Assembly (NCBI RefSeq): GCF_014203325.1 | Contig: NZ_JACHIV010000001.1 | Location: forward strand, 3,597,501 to 3,661,500 | DNA length: 64,000 nucleotides | Direction of reading: 5' to 3' | Source: Saccharopolyspora gloriosae | GTDB lineage: Bacteria > Actinomycetota > Actinomycetes > Mycobacteriales > Pseudonocardiaceae | Shown: positions 7,769-16,944 of the stretch, piece by piece | Position numbering within the stretch: position 1 is the stretch's first letter | How the letters are laid out: the number at the start of each line of letters is the position of its first letter | Translations under genes and position numbers: made by a program | Notes under the pieces: generated by a model | Seen by the model: only the letters and a program-made list of their open reading frames with translations | Told to the model about the DNA's origin: nothing | The model's database searches: none

Positions 7769-8338
7769 ATGACCGCCGACAAGCCACTGCGGGCCGACGC
7801 CCAACGCAAGCGCGAGGCCCTGCTCGCGACGGCCCGGGAGGTCTTCGACGCCGGAGGCTTCTTCGACCTGCGCTTCGATGACTTCGCTCGGATGGCCGGG
7901 GTGGGCACCGGCACGCTGTACCGCCATTTCCCCACTCGGGAGGCGCTGGCCGAGGCGGTCTACCACGGCGAGGTCGCCACGCTGTGCGACCTCGCCCGCC
8001 AGCTGCAGGCCACGCTGCCCGCGGCGGAGGCTTTGGCGGCTTTCCTACGCGGCATGGTCGACCACATAGCCGCCCACGAGGGCCTGGCCCGGACGCTGGC
8101 CACGCTCTGGGCCGATCGCTCCGGCACCCTCGCCGAGGGCGGCAGGGCGCTGGAGCAGGCGGTCACCGACCTCGTGGCCGCCGCGGTGCGGGACGGCACC
8201 GTTCGCGACGACGTGGATGCCGGTGCCGTGATGATGGCGCTGCACGGCATCGGTGCGGCCCATGACCGGCCCGGTTGGCGAGCTGAGGCCGACGATGTGA
8301 TCACCCTCGTGCTGGACGGACTGCGCCGCCCGCGATGA
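7769..8338 (+). CDS. TetR/AcrR-family transcriptional regulator
   Basis: 189 residues. The helix-turn-helix reads FDDFARMAGVGTGTLYRHFPTREALAEAVY at about 31-60, a textbook TetR DNA-binding domain; a helical ligand-binding domain follows. ATG at 7769 is preceded by GGGAGGT. Divergent from the ApbA/PanE-type reductase and separated from it by a pair of identical palindromes, it is the probable repressor of that gene and of itself. Confidence 0.88.
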   Translation: MTADKPLRADAQRKREALLATAREVFDAGGFFDLRFDDFARMAGVGTGTLYRHFPTREALAEAVYHGEVATLCDLARQLQATLPAAEALAAFLRGMVDHIAAHEGLARTLATLWADRSGTLAEGGRALEQAVTDLVAAAVRDGTVRDDVDAGAVMMALHGIGAAHDRPGWRAEADDVITLVLDGLRRPR

Positions 8339-8431
8339 CGAGGTGCGGCACGAGGTCGCATGCCGCGGGGGAAGGATTCGGCCCACGATGCTGTCCGCAG
8401 CCGACTCCCCCGCATGTGCCAGGCTACGGGC

Positions 8432-9562
8432 ATGGCACTGCCTCATGACGACATCGATCCCGGTGGACTGCTCGAGTACTCGGTGGTGTTCACCGACCAC
8501 TCGCTCAATCACATGTCCCAGCGCTTCGTGGGCGTGATGCAGGGCATCGTCGACGTCCTGCGCACGACCTACCGAGCGCACAGCGTTGCGCTGGTGCCGG
8601 GAGGTGGCACCTACGGCATGGAGGCCGTCGCCCGCCAGCTCGCGACCGGCCGCCGCTGCCTCGTGGTGCGCAACGGGCTCTTCTCCTACCGCTGGTCGCA
8701 GATCCTCGACATGGGGTCGATCGCGCAGGAACACGCGGTATGCCGGGCACGACCGATCGATGAGTCGTATCAGGCCCCGTGGCGGCCGGCACCGATCGAC
8801 GAGGTCGTCTCCGCCATCCGCGAGCAGCGGCCCGAGGTGGTCTTCGCGCCGCACGTCGAGACCGCCGCGGGCATGTTGCTGCCGGACGACTACCTCCGCC
8901 GCCTCGCCGAGACCACCCACGAGGTCGGTGGGCTGCTGGTCCTGGACTGCATCGCCTCCGGAGCGCTCTGGGTCGACATGGCCGACCTCGGCGTCGACGT
9001 TCTGCTGAGCGCCCCGCAGAAGGGCTGGAGCGGCTCCCCCTGCGCCAGCTACGTCATGCTCAGCGAGGCCGGGCGGGCGGCGGTCGAGGCCGGCACGTCA
9101 ACGAGCTTCTCCGCTGACTTGAAGAAGTGGCTGTCGATCGCGGACGCGTACACGCAGGGCCAGACCCCGTACCACGCGACCATGCCGACCGACACCCTCG
9201 CGCACAACCTGGAGCTCATGCTCGCGACCCGCGATCGCGGACTCGAGGACCTCCGCGCCGCGCAGGTCGACCTCGGCAGCCGCGTTCGCAAGCTCCTCGC
9301 TGAACACGGGCTCCCCTCGGTCGCCACCGACGAGTTCGCAGCCCCCAGCGTGGTGGTCGTCCACACCGAAGACCCGCAGCTGCGCAGCGGTGCCGCCTTC
9401 AAGGAAGCCGGTATCCAGATCGCGGCCGGAGTACCACTGCACTGCGACGAGCCGGCCGAATTCTCCACCTTCCGCATCGGCCTGTTCGGGCTCGACAAGC
9501 TCGGCGACGTCGAGGGCACCCTCGCCCGGCTCCGGACGGGATTGGACAAGGTCAGCAGCTGA
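8432..9562 (+). CDS. Class V (SPHMAT-type) pyridoxal-phosphate aminotransferase
   Basis: 376 residues related to alanine-glyoxylate and 2-aminoethylphosphonate-pyruvate aminotransferases. The PLP lysine lies in LLSAPQKGWSGSPCASYVMLSE; the cofactor Asp lies in LLVLDCIASGALWVDM; PGGGTYGMEAVARQL binds the phosphate. It should transfer an amino group between a small amino acid and an oxo-acid. ATG at 8432 is chosen because the family N-terminus starts close to it; the Shine-Dalgarno is weak. It stands alone between a TetR gene and a convergent SDR operon, so context gives no substrate. Confidence 0.82.
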   Translation: MALPHDDIDPGGLLEYSVVFTDHSLNHMSQRFVGVMQGIVDVLRTTYRAHSVALVPGGGTYGMEAVARQLATGRRCLVVRNGLFSYRWSQILDMGSIAQEHAVCRARPIDESYQAPWRPAPIDEVVSAIREQRPEVVFAPHVETAAGMLLPDDYLRRLAETTHEVGGLLVLDCIASGALWVDMADLGVDVLLSAPQKGWSGSPCASYVMLSEAGRAAVEAGTSTSFSADLKKWLSIADAYTQGQTPYHATMPTDTLAHNLELMLATRDRGLEDLRAAQVDLGSRVRKLLAEHGLPSVATDEFAAPSVVVVHTEDPQLRSGAAFKEAGIQIAAGVPLHCDEPAEFSTFRIGLFGLDKLGDVEGTLARLRTGLDKVSS

Positions 9563-9649
9563 TCAGCCCTTCATGCCCAGAGGCTCCTCTTCCACATCCG
9601 CGTGGGACCCGTTGAGGTCACCGGCCTCGGGCGTGCAGGTGATCTCCGG

Positions 9650-10399
9650 TCAGACCGCCGTGTAGCCGCCGTCGACGGGCACGGCGGCGCCGGTCATGAA
9701 CGATGCGCCTGGGGAGCACAGGAAAGCGATGACGTTCGCGATCTCCTCCGGCGATCCGGCGCGGTGCAGCGGCGGAGTCGTCCACCGCTGCGGGCCCGCC
9801 GGTACGACTGAGGCACCGTAGACGTCCTCGCTGTTGGTCGTCAGGTTCGTCGAGACGTGACCGGGGCACACGCAGTTGGCCCGGATTCCGCGGTCGGCGT
9901 ACTCCGCCGCGATGCCGCGCGTCAGCTGCACGACGCCGCCCTTCGTCGCGTCGTAGGCGGCGCTGCGCCCAGCGGCGACGAGCGATCCGACCGACCCGAC
10001 GGTGACGAGGGAGCCGCCACCGGCAGCGAGCAGGTGCCGCAAGCCGTGCTTGGCCGTGAAGAACGTTCCGGTGAGGTTGACGTTGACGAGGTCGTGCCAG
10101 GACTCCGACGACATCTCGTGGGCGGGACCGCCGATCACGATGCCGGCCGCGGCGACGACCGAATCAAGCCCGCCGAACCGCTCTGCGGCCACCATCATCG
10201 CGTGGGCGACGCTGTCCTCGTCGCTCACGTCGCACTCCACGCCGACGCACGCCTCCCCTAGCGCGTCGGCGACCGCCGCTGCGGCTTCGCCACGCACGTC
10301 GCAGACCACGACGGACGCGCCGTCCCGGGCGAAGCGCTCCGCCGTTGCGCGTCCGATGCCGCTGCCCGCACCGGTGATGAGAATCCGCTGTGGAGTCAC
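9650..10399 (-). CDS. Short-chain dehydrogenase/reductase (SDR)
   Basis: 249-residue classical SDR: TGAGSGIG cofactor motif at about 9-16, catalytic Ser in TVGSVGSL and Tyr-Lys in YDATK. The usual NNAG is replaced by AAAG (VVAAAGIV), a tolerated variant. GTG at 10399 overlaps the stop of the next upstream SDR as GTGA, so the pair is translationally coupled and is the distal end of the operon starting at 14405. Probably a beta-hydroxyacyl-CoA or alcohol dehydrogenase in that pathway. Confidence 0.85.
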   Translation of the reverse strand: MTPQRILITGAGSGIGRATAERFARDGASVVVCDVRGEAAAAVADALGEACVGVECDVSDEDSVAHAMMVAAERFGGLDSVVAAAGIVIGGPAHEMSSESWHDLVNVNLTGTFFTAKHGLRHLLAAGGGSLVTVGSVGSLVAAGRSAAYDATKGGVVQLTRGIAAEYADRGIRANCVCPGHVSTNLTTNSEDVYGASVVPAGPQRWTTPPLHRAGSPEEIANVIAFLCSPGASFMTGAAVPVDGGYTAV

Positions 10400-11181
10400 G
10401 GCTCGCTCCCCTTCAGTTCGATGCCGTACGAGGTCGCCGTCAGGCCTCCGTCGACCGGGAGGTCCACACCGGTGACGAACGCGCTCAGGTCCGAACCCAG
10501 CCACGCCGCCGCTTCACCGATGTCCGCCGGACGCCCGAGCCGCCCCAACGGCAGCTTCGCCGCGTACGCGCCCCAATCCGCCTGCGCGAACTGCGGGTCA
10601 CCGACGCTCATGCCGCTGTCGATCGGCCCTGGGCAGAGGGCGTTGACCCGGATTCCCAGTGGTCCGAGCTCCACCGCGGCCGACTTGGTGAGCCCGCGCA
10701 CGCCGAACTTCGTCGCGGAGTACGTCGTGGCACCCGCACCGCCGATCAAGCCGCGCGTGGAAGCGACGTTGACCACGGACCCGCTTCGGGCCCCGCTGTC
10801 CCGGTGGAGCTCGGCGAACGTCTGCAGGCCGAGGAACGTTCCCATCACGTTGACCCGGAAGCCGCGTTCGAGATCGGCGTGGCTGGACTGGGCGAGCGTC
10901 TTCCCGACGATGAGTCCGGCGTTGTTGACGAGGACGTCGAGCCGTCCGAAATCGCGGCGCACGACACCGGCGACTTCCGCCCATGCGGCGGGATCGGCCA
11001 CGTCGAGCGGGTGGCACGCCGCGGACTTCCCCAGCCCGGCAGCGGTCTGCGCCAGTTCTTCGCTCAGCACGTCGGTGAGCAGTACGCGCGCGCCGTGCCG
11101 CACGCACGCGTCGGCGATGGCGGCACCGAGACCGCGGGCCGCGCCGGTCACCAGCACGGTTTTCCCTGCGAGCAGCTGCAT
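10396..11181 (-). CDS. Short-chain dehydrogenase/reductase (SDR)
   Basis: 261-residue classical SDR with TGAARGLG at the N-terminus, VNNAGLIVG, catalytic Ser in NVASTRG and Tyr-Lys in YSATKFGV, ending in the common PVDGG motif. ATG at 11181 follows GGGAGGTGGGA; an in-frame GTG two codons upstream is less likely because it falls inside that site. It lies 34 bp after the MBL-fold gene and overlaps the following SDR by 4 bp. Two SDRs at the end of a CoA-ester operon suggest sequential hydroxyl oxidations. Confidence 0.87.
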   Translation of the reverse strand: MQLLAGKTVLVTGAARGLGAAIADACVRHGARVLLTDVLSEELAQTAAGLGKSAACHPLDVADPAAWAEVAGVVRRDFGRLDVLVNNAGLIVGKTLAQSSHADLERGFRVNVMGTFLGLQTFAELHRDSGARSGSVVNVASTRGLIGGAGATTYSATKFGVRGLTKSAAVELGPLGIRVNALCPGPIDSGMSVGDPQFAQADWGAYAAKLPLGRLGRPADIGEAAAWLGSDLSAFVTGVDLPVDGGLTATSYGIELKGSEP

Positions 11182-11215
11182 TCCCACCTCCCTGTGAGTA
11201 CGGTCCCGGGTTCGT

Positions 11216-12268
11216 TCAGCGCGAGTCGCCGGTGCCGTCGTCGTCGGTCCGCACGTACCGCTGCACTCCCTCCACCAGTTCGACCGCGAGTCGTCCGCGT
11301 TCGACCAGCACGTCGAGGTGCGCGGCCGTCTCGTTCACCGCGAGCATCTGGTTGAAGGCGTTGAGCTCGGCGAACGGGACCGCGTGCCTGGTCCACATCA
11401 GATCCCGCGCCACCGCCGACGCGTCGCTCGTGCGGCGGCCGAGCGCGTCGATGGTGGCGTCGAGCCGCGCGTCGTGGTGGTCGAGGAGTTCGGCGACTCT
11501 CGCGTGCGCACTGCCGCCGGCGGGCCCGTGCGCCGGCAGCAGCTCCGCGTCGGCGAACGCGGTGACGAGGTGCAGCGAGTCCAGGTAGTCCGCGAGCGGC
11601 CGTCCGGACGTGGTCAGCTCGAAGCCGATCGACGGGGTGATGTGCGGAAGCACGTGATCACCGGAGTACAGCAGGCCGCGGCTCTCATCGAGATACACGA
11701 CGTGTCCTCGGGTATGGCCGGGCGTCGGGATCACGCGCAGCGCGTGCCGCTCGAATCGGACCACGCCCGGCCCCAGCCATTGATCCGGCTTCTCCCAGAC
11801 GCTCGCATCGAACTCGCCGCGGTCCATGTCCCGCAGCACGCGCTCGGCGAGCTCGCCGGCACCTGCCCGGCGCAGCGTGTCCAAGGATGTGACCGGAACC
11901 TCCGTGCGGATCTCGTCCAGCATGTCCAGTCCTGGACGTTCCCCGGCTCCCAAGTACACCCGCGAGCCGACCAGCCTGCGCAGCTCGACGGCCTGCGTGT
12001 AGTGGTCCCGGTGCACGTGCGTGACCAGGATGCGGCTGACGTCGCCGAGGTCGTGGCCGAGCGCGGCCAACCCGGCTTCGAGCACCTGGCGCGACTCCGG
12101 GATCGCCCAGCCCCCGTCGATCAGGACGACGTCGTCGCCGTCTTCGAGGGCGTAGATGTTGACGGCCCGGAGACCGTCGTTGGGCAGCGGCAGTGGAATC
12201 CGGTGCACGTCCGGCCGGATCGTTTCCACTCCGCTGTCGGCCCACGGCCCCCTGTCCAGTTTCGTCAC
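11216..12268 (-). CDS. MBL-fold metallo-hydrolase
   Basis: 350 residues. The zinc-binding THVHRDH motif (HxHxDH) is at about 83-89, a metal His in PTPGHTRGHVVY and the bridging Asp in YSGDHVLP. A C-terminal helical extension follows, as in the subgroup with LACTB2-like thioesterases and hydrolases. Within this cluster a thioesterase or lactonase role on a CoA-ester or lactone intermediate is plausible, but the sequence does not distinguish the two. Third gene of the leftward operon from 14405. Confidence 0.83.
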   Translation of the reverse strand: MTKLDRGPWADSGVETIRPDVHRIPLPLPNDGLRAVNIYALEDGDDVVLIDGGWAIPESRQVLEAGLAALGHDLGDVSRILVTHVHRDHYTQAVELRRLVGSRVYLGAGERPGLDMLDEIRTEVPVTSLDTLRRAGAGELAERVLRDMDRGEFDASVWEKPDQWLGPGVVRFERHALRVIPTPGHTRGHVVYLDESRGLLYSGDHVLPHITPSIGFELTTSGRPLADYLDSLHLVTAFADAELLPAHGPAGGSAHARVAELLDHHDARLDATIDALGRRTSDASAVARDLMWTRHAVPFAELNAFNQMLAVNETAAHLDVLVERGRLAVELVEGVQRYVRTDDDGTGDSR

Positions 12269-12373
12269 GCGCTTCCCTTCGCCGCGTTGGAGCTTGGTTC
12301 GGTGCTGCCGCGAGATGGCCGTTCTCCAGGCCGCGTCGGAGTCGTGACCGATCGGGCCGGAGGGTTTCGCGGC

Positions 12374-13234
12374 TCAGTCCTCCGGCGGTGGGAGGAAGCG
12401 GGGTGGGCGTTTGGCGCGGAACGCCGCCAAGCCTTCGACGCCCTCGGGTGATACCGCCGCTGCTGCGAGGGAACGGGATTCACGATCCAGTTGGGTGTCG
12501 AGTCCGCTGGAGAGCCCTTGGGCGACGAGGTGCTTCGTGGCGCCGAACGCTCCCGTCGCACCGCGGGCCAGTTGACCGGCGAGCCGCTGCGCCTCGTCGA
12601 CCAGCGTCTCGCCCTCGGTGACGCGGGTGATCAGCCCCATGGCGACCGCCTCGTCCGCGGAGATCCGCGGGTTGGTCAGCAGCAGTTCCATGGCTCGTTT
12701 CGGGCCGACCAAGCGCGGTAGCCACCAGGTCACCCCGGCATCCGGCGAATAGCCGATCCCGGTGTAGGCGAGCCTGAACACCGCGTCCGCGGCGGCGATC
12801 GTCACGTCCGCGGCGGCGGCCAGGCCGACTCCGGCACCGGCCACCGAGCCGTGCACGGCGGCGATGAGCGGTGCCTCCATCGACGCGAAGACGCGCAGCG
12901 CGTCGTGCAGGGCGTCGGTGACGGAGATCAGGTGATCCCGTCGCTTCTCGACGTCCACCGCCTCGAAATCGCGGAGGTCTCCCCCGACGCAGAACGAGTG
13001 CCCTTCGCCGCGCAGCAGGACGACCCGGGCGTTCGCGCGGCGGCAGGTCCGCGCGGCGTCCAGAAGTGCGCACGCCATCACGAGATCGATGGGGTTGCCG
13101 CGGTCTCCGCGCCGCATGACCACGTGGGCGATCGAATCCCGCACCTCGACGGTGACGGGTGATCTCTCCGCGCTGTTCCCGCTCATGGCCCCATCCGGCC
13201 CCCGTCGACGATCGCCGCACGGCTCCTCGGTCAT
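12374..13234 (-). CDS. Enoyl-CoA hydratase/isomerase family protein
   Basis: 286-residue crotonase. The oxyanion hole is formed by FCVGGDLRDF and AVHGSVAGAGVGLA. The segment TGIGYSPDAGVTWWLPRLVG has Asp in the PDxGxTWxLPRxVG pattern seen in PaaG-type isomerases rather than the Glu of classical hydratases, so isomerase or ring-opening chemistry is possible. ATG at 13234 is supported by GGGAGGT six bases upstream; an internal ATG at 13186 is an alternative. It follows the thiolase by 22 bp in the same operon. Confidence 0.85.
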   Translation of the reverse strand: MTEEPCGDRRRGPDGAMSGNSAERSPVTVEVRDSIAHVVMRRGDRGNPIDLVMACALLDAARTCRRANARVVLLRGEGHSFCVGGDLRDFEAVDVEKRRDHLISVTDALHDALRVFASMEAPLIAAVHGSVAGAGVGLAAAADVTIAAADAVFRLAYTGIGYSPDAGVTWWLPRLVGPKRAMELLLTNPRISADEAVAMGLITRVTEGETLVDEAQRLAGQLARGATGAFGATKHLVAQGLSSGLDTQLDRESRSLAAAAVSPEGVEGLAAFRAKRPPRFLPPPED

Positions 13235-13256
13235 CTCGGACCTCCCTCTCGTGTCG

Positions 13257-14405
13257 TCAGATGCGTTCGACGACTGTCGCGTTCGCCATGCCGCCGCCTT
13301 CGCACATGGTCTGGAGCCCGTACCGGCCGCCGGTCCGGCGGAGGTGGTGGATCAGGGTGGTCATGAGCCGTCCCCCGGTCGCACCGAGCGGATGGCCCAG
13401 CGCGATGGCCCCGCCGAGCACGTTCGTCCTCTCCCAAGGAGCCCCGGTTTCCTTCAACCAGGCCAGGACCACCGAAGCGAACGCCTCGTTCACCTCGAAC
13501 AGGTCGATCTCGTCGATCGTGAGGCCGGCCTTGGCCAGGACCGCCTTCGTCGCGGGGATCGGGCCGGTGAGCATGAACACCGGGTCGGACCCCACGACCG
13601 CCATGGTGTGAATCCTCGCCAGCGGTGTGAGTCCGTGAACCTCGACGGCCTTCTCGGAGGCGATCAGCATCGCGGACGCGCCGTCGGAGATCTGGCTCGA
13701 CACGGCGGGTGTGAGCCGGCCGCCCTCGCGGAGGGGCTTCAGGCCCGCCATCTTCTCCAGCGAACCGTCCGGACGCGGCCCTTCGTCCGCGACGACATCA
13801 CCCACCCGCACGACCTCTTCGGCGAAAAGACCGTCCTCGGTGGCAGCGATGGCGCGCTGGTGGCTGTCGAAGGCCAACCGCTCCATGTCGCCGCGGGAGA
13901 TGCCCCACTCCTGCGCGATGAGTTCCGCGCCGCGGAACTGGGAGATCTCCTGATCTCCGTACCGGCGCGTCCACCCGTCACCGCCGTAGGGGAACCCCAT
14001 CCCCTCTCGTTGGCCGACGACCGCGGGACCGGCGATCGGCACCAGCGACATCACCTCGACACCACCGGCGACGACGAGGTCCTGCGTCCCGGACATCACG
14101 GCCTGCGCGGCGAAGTGGATCGCCTGCTGGGACGACCCGCACTGGCGGTCGATCGTGGTCGCGGGGACCGTCTCCGGCAGCCCGGCGCTCAGCCACGCGT
14201 TGCGGGCGACGTTCCCGGCCTGCGCACCCATCTGGTCGACGCACCCCAAGATCACGTCGTCGACGGACGCCGGATCGACACCGGTCCTCTCCAGCAACGC
14301 GGCGAGAACGCGTGCGCCGAGATCGTTCGGGTGGACGGCGCTGAGCCCGCCGCCGCGACGTCCGACCGGCGTGCGAAGAGCTTCGACGACGTAGGCCTCG
14401 GGCAT
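13257..14405 (-). CDS. Thiolase family acetyl-CoA acyltransferase
   Basis: 382 residues with a complete catalytic set: nucleophile Cys in TIDRQCGSSQQA, VNEAFAS, GGAIALGHPLGATGGR with the activating His, and the second Cys in TMCEGGGMANA. It should perform the terminal thiolytic cleavage of a beta-ketoacyl-CoA. First gene of a leftward five-gene operon (thiolase, crotonase, MBL hydrolase, two SDRs). A perfect 14-bp palindrome lies 123 bp upstream of its start, shared with the divergent SDR at 14617. Confidence 0.9.
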   Translation of the reverse strand: MPEAYVVEALRTPVGRRGGGLSAVHPNDLGARVLAALLERTGVDPASVDDVILGCVDQMGAQAGNVARNAWLSAGLPETVPATTIDRQCGSSQQAIHFAAQAVMSGTQDLVVAGGVEVMSLVPIAGPAVVGQREGMGFPYGGDGWTRRYGDQEISQFRGAELIAQEWGISRGDMERLAFDSHQRAIAATEDGLFAEEVVRVGDVVADEGPRPDGSLEKMAGLKPLREGGRLTPAVSSQISDGASAMLIASEKAVEVHGLTPLARIHTMAVVGSDPVFMLTGPIPATKAVLAKAGLTIDEIDLFEVNEAFASVVLAWLKETGAPWERTNVLGGAIALGHPLGATGGRLMTTLIHHLRRTGGRYGLQTMCEGGGMANATVVERI

Positions 14406-14527
14406 GGTTCCTCCAGGTGCGACGGAGTTGAACGAAGCGGGACAGCCGAACCGGGTAGGGCCTATCGGCGCACTGCCGGCGTGCGCTCCGCACTCGACGG
14501 CCGCTCAAGCGAGCCTCAAATTAACAG

Positions 14528-14541
14528 AACTGAATTCAGTT
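14528..14541. promoter_or_regulatory. Regulon operator 1 (perfect palindrome)
   Basis: AACTGAATTCAGTT is a perfect 14-bp palindrome between the divergent thiolase operon and the SDR at 14617. It is the best copy of a motif that recurs in front of the other transcription units of this catabolic cluster and is taken here as the reference sequence. Confidence 0.75.
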
Positions 14542-14583
14542 GCATAGGTGCGAGCAACTAGGAGCCGGGCGGCTCACGGGCTA

Positions 14584-14597
14584 AACTGACTCCAGTT
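14584..14597. promoter_or_regulatory. Regulon operator 2, upstream of the SDR gene
   Basis: AACTGACTCCAGTT matches the reference palindrome at 12 of 14 positions and ends 19 bp before the GTG start at 14617; a further half-site TCAGTT follows directly at 14597-14602. With the site at 14528 it gives the divergent promoter one operator per direction. Confidence 0.65.
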
Positions 14598-14616
14598 CAG
14601 TTCCCTAGGAGGGTAT

Positions 14617-15366
14617 GTGACCAGGCGACTCGACGGCAGCACGGCACTCGTCACCGGCGCCACCGGTGGACTCGGCGTACCCATCGTCCGCCGACTCGCG
14701 GCCGAGGGCGCACGGGTGATCATCACGGACGTCGACGTCTCCGCGTGCGAACGGCTCGCCGCCGAGCTGGGCACCGAGGCGACGGTCCACGCACTCGACG
14801 TCGCCGAGCAAGAGCGCTGGCACGAGGTCACGGTGGCGGTGGAAGCCGAGCACGGCGGTCTGGACGTGCTGGTCAACAACGCCGGCATCGGCAGCCTGGC
14901 CACCGTCGAGGACGAGACGGTCGAGCGCTGGGAACGGGTGATCGACATCGACCAGCGGGGCACCTGGCTCGGCATGAAGCATTGCGGCCCGCTGATCGAG
15001 CGCAGCGGCGGCGGGTCGATCGTCAACATCGCGTCGATCCTCGGCACGGGCGGCGGCTTGGCCAACAGCTTCGGCTACGCCGCCGCGAAGGGCGCCGTGC
15101 GCTCGATGACCGCGAACGCCGCGCTGCACTGGGCCGAGCGCGGTGTCCGCGTCAACGCGGTGGTGCCCGGGTTCATCGGCACCGCCCAGCTGCACGAGCG
15201 CTTCGACGGCGGCGAACGGCACCGGGCCATGCTCGCCAACACCCCGATGGGCAGGTTGGGACGACCGGAGGAGGTCGCCGCCGCGGTCGCCCACCTGGCC
15301 AGCGACGACGCCGGTTACACGACCGGTTCGGAGCTGTACGTCGACGGCGGCTGGGCCGCCCGGTAA
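14617..15366 (+). CDS. Short-chain dehydrogenase/reductase (SDR)
   Basis: 249-residue classical SDR: TGATGGLG at about 12-19, VNNAGIGS, catalytic Ser in NIASILG, YAAAK and C-terminal YVDGGW. GTG at 14617 is preceded by GGAGGGTAT. It is a single-gene unit facing the acyl-CoA synthetase operon, with a two-way terminator between them. Its promoter carries two copies of the cluster operator, so it belongs to the same regulon although transcribed separately. Confidence 0.88.
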   Translation: MTRRLDGSTALVTGATGGLGVPIVRRLAAEGARVIITDVDVSACERLAAELGTEATVHALDVAEQERWHEVTVAVEAEHGGLDVLVNNAGIGSLATVEDETVERWERVIDIDQRGTWLGMKHCGPLIERSGGGSIVNIASILGTGGGLANSFGYAAAKGAVRSMTANAALHWAERGVRVNAVVPGFIGTAQLHERFDGGERHRAMLANTPMGRLGRPEEVAAAVAHLASDDAGYTTGSELYVDGGWAAR

Positions 15367-15381
15367 TCCCGGAAGGTCAGC

Positions 15382-15412
15382 GGGGCCGTCCTCCACCTCG
15401 AAGGACGGCCCC
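15382..15412. terminator. Two-way intrinsic terminator
   Basis: GGGGCCGTCCT and AGGACGGCCCC form a perfect 11-bp stem with a 9-base loop in the 60-bp gap between the convergent SDR and acyl-CoA synthetase genes. There is no long T-tract, as is usual in GC-rich actinobacteria. Confidence 0.75.
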
Positions 15413-15426
15413 GCTTCTCGTTGCCG

Positions 15427-16917
15427 TCAGACCGCGCTGCGCTCGCTGAGCTCGCGGGCCGTGCGCGCGGCATCCGCGCGGGACAGCTTGCCGACCCGGT
15501 TCAGCGGCAGCTCGTCCACGCGGAACAGGTACTCGGGCCACTTGGCCTTCATCAGCCCGCGCCGGTCCAGATGCGCCGTCGCGGCGTCGAGGTCGAACCC
15601 GGCGTCCTGCGTCACGATCAGCACCGCGACCCGCTCGCCCAGCAGCTCGTCCGGCACCGGCACGACGCACAGCTGCTCGACGGCGGGGTGCGAGGCGAGG
15701 GCCGTCTCGACCTCGACGATGTCGATGTTCCGGCCACCGCGGATGATCACGCTCTTCTCCCTGCCCCGCACCGACACCACGCCGTCGGCGCGCACCGACA
15801 TCAGGTCGCCGGTCGGGAAGAAACCGTCCGGGGTCACCTCGGGTGCCGCGACGGTTCCGCTGCGCGCGTACCCGAGGAACAGCGATGGTCCGCGCACCTG
15901 CGCCCGCCCGACCTCGCCCGCCGCGACGGGCGCGCCGTCCAGGTCGACCACGCGCAGCTCCGTGCCGGGGAACGGACGGCCGTCGGTGCCCAGGCGCGTC
16001 TCGTCCGGGTCGTCCATGCGCGGCGACGTGTGCCCCAGGCACTCGGACATGCCGAACACCCGCAGGATCCGGGTGCCGAGACGTCCCTCCGCGCGCGCCA
16101 GCGCCGCCGCTTCCATCGGCCCGCCGCCGACCGTCATGGCCCGCACGTCGCGCAGCGGCCGATCGCCCCCCACCGCGCTCGCCAGCTGCAGGACCATCGT
16201 CGGCACGCACATCGTCCATCGGACGTCGTGCTCGGCCAGCAGTCGCAGCGCGGTCGGCGGATGCCACCGGTCCAGGAACACGATGCGGCCGCCGAGCATG
16301 AGCGGCAGGTACAGGCCGAAGCAGAACGCCGCCGCCGACGACAGCGGCACCAGCGCCGCGACGGAGTCACCAGGGGCGAGGCCGACCGCGTCGATGGTGC
16401 TGCGCCCGGCGTAGCGCAGCGCGGCCTCCGACTGCACCACGCCCTTGGGGCGGCCGGTCGACCCGCTGGTCAGGCCGATCACCACGCCACCGTTCCAACG
16501 CGGGCCCGGCCTCGCCGGCCGCGTCCGGCTGCCCCACCCGTCGAGGACTTGCGGCCCCTCGGAATCCGGTAACCACTCGCCGAGGCGTTCCGGCGAGGCG
16601 ATCACCACGGCCGGGTCGATGTCCTCGCACGCGGCGTCGTACTCGGCGCGAGTGGCGTGGTGGCTGAGCAGGCCGAGCGTGCCGTCCAGCTTGCCCGCGA
16701 CGAGGGCGGCGACCACGGTTCGCCAGGAGTTGTCCGCCTGCACCAAGATCGTCGCCTGCGGTCCGGCCACATCGCGCACCGCGGTGGACAGTTCCTCGGC
16801 GGCGTGCAGCAACTCGCGCAGCGAATGCTCGCCGTCGCCGTCGGCCGCGACGACCGCATCGCCGCCCGCGTCCGTCGCAGCCGCTCTGGACTCGAGTTCG
16901 GCCACCAGTTCCCGCAT
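15427..16917 (-). CDS. Acyl-CoA synthetase (AMP-binding enzyme)
   Basis: 496 residues of the ANL superfamily. The P-loop is LTSGSTGRPKGV, the adenine motif lies in RVFGMSECLGHTSPR (short form of the GxxE region), the hinge Asp lies in FFPTGDLMSVRADG, and the catalytic lysine in the C-terminal NRVGKLSRAD. It should activate a carboxylic acid to its CoA thioester and so feed the cluster's beta-oxidation enzymes. Last gene of a leftward operon preceded by an EthD-domain gene and two NTF2-like genes. The operon promoter region carries the cluster operator at 18132. Confidence 0.9.
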   Translation of the reverse strand: MRELVAELESRAAATDAGGDAVVAADGDGEHSLRELLHAAEELSTAVRDVAGPQATILVQADNSWRTVVAALVAGKLDGTLGLLSHHATRAEYDAACEDIDPAVVIASPERLGEWLPDSEGPQVLDGWGSRTRPARPGPRWNGGVVIGLTSGSTGRPKGVVQSEAALRYAGRSTIDAVGLAPGDSVAALVPLSSAAAFCFGLYLPLMLGGRIVFLDRWHPPTALRLLAEHDVRWTMCVPTMVLQLASAVGGDRPLRDVRAMTVGGGPMEAAALARAEGRLGTRILRVFGMSECLGHTSPRMDDPDETRLGTDGRPFPGTELRVVDLDGAPVAAGEVGRAQVRGPSLFLGYARSGTVAAPEVTPDGFFPTGDLMSVRADGVVSVRGREKSVIIRGGRNIDIVEVETALASHPAVEQLCVVPVPDELLGERVAVLIVTQDAGFDLDAATAHLDRRGLMKAKWPEYLFRVDELPLNRVGKLSRADAARTARELSERSAV

Positions 16918-16944
16918 TGCATTCGCCTCCGTTGGCTCAGGGAC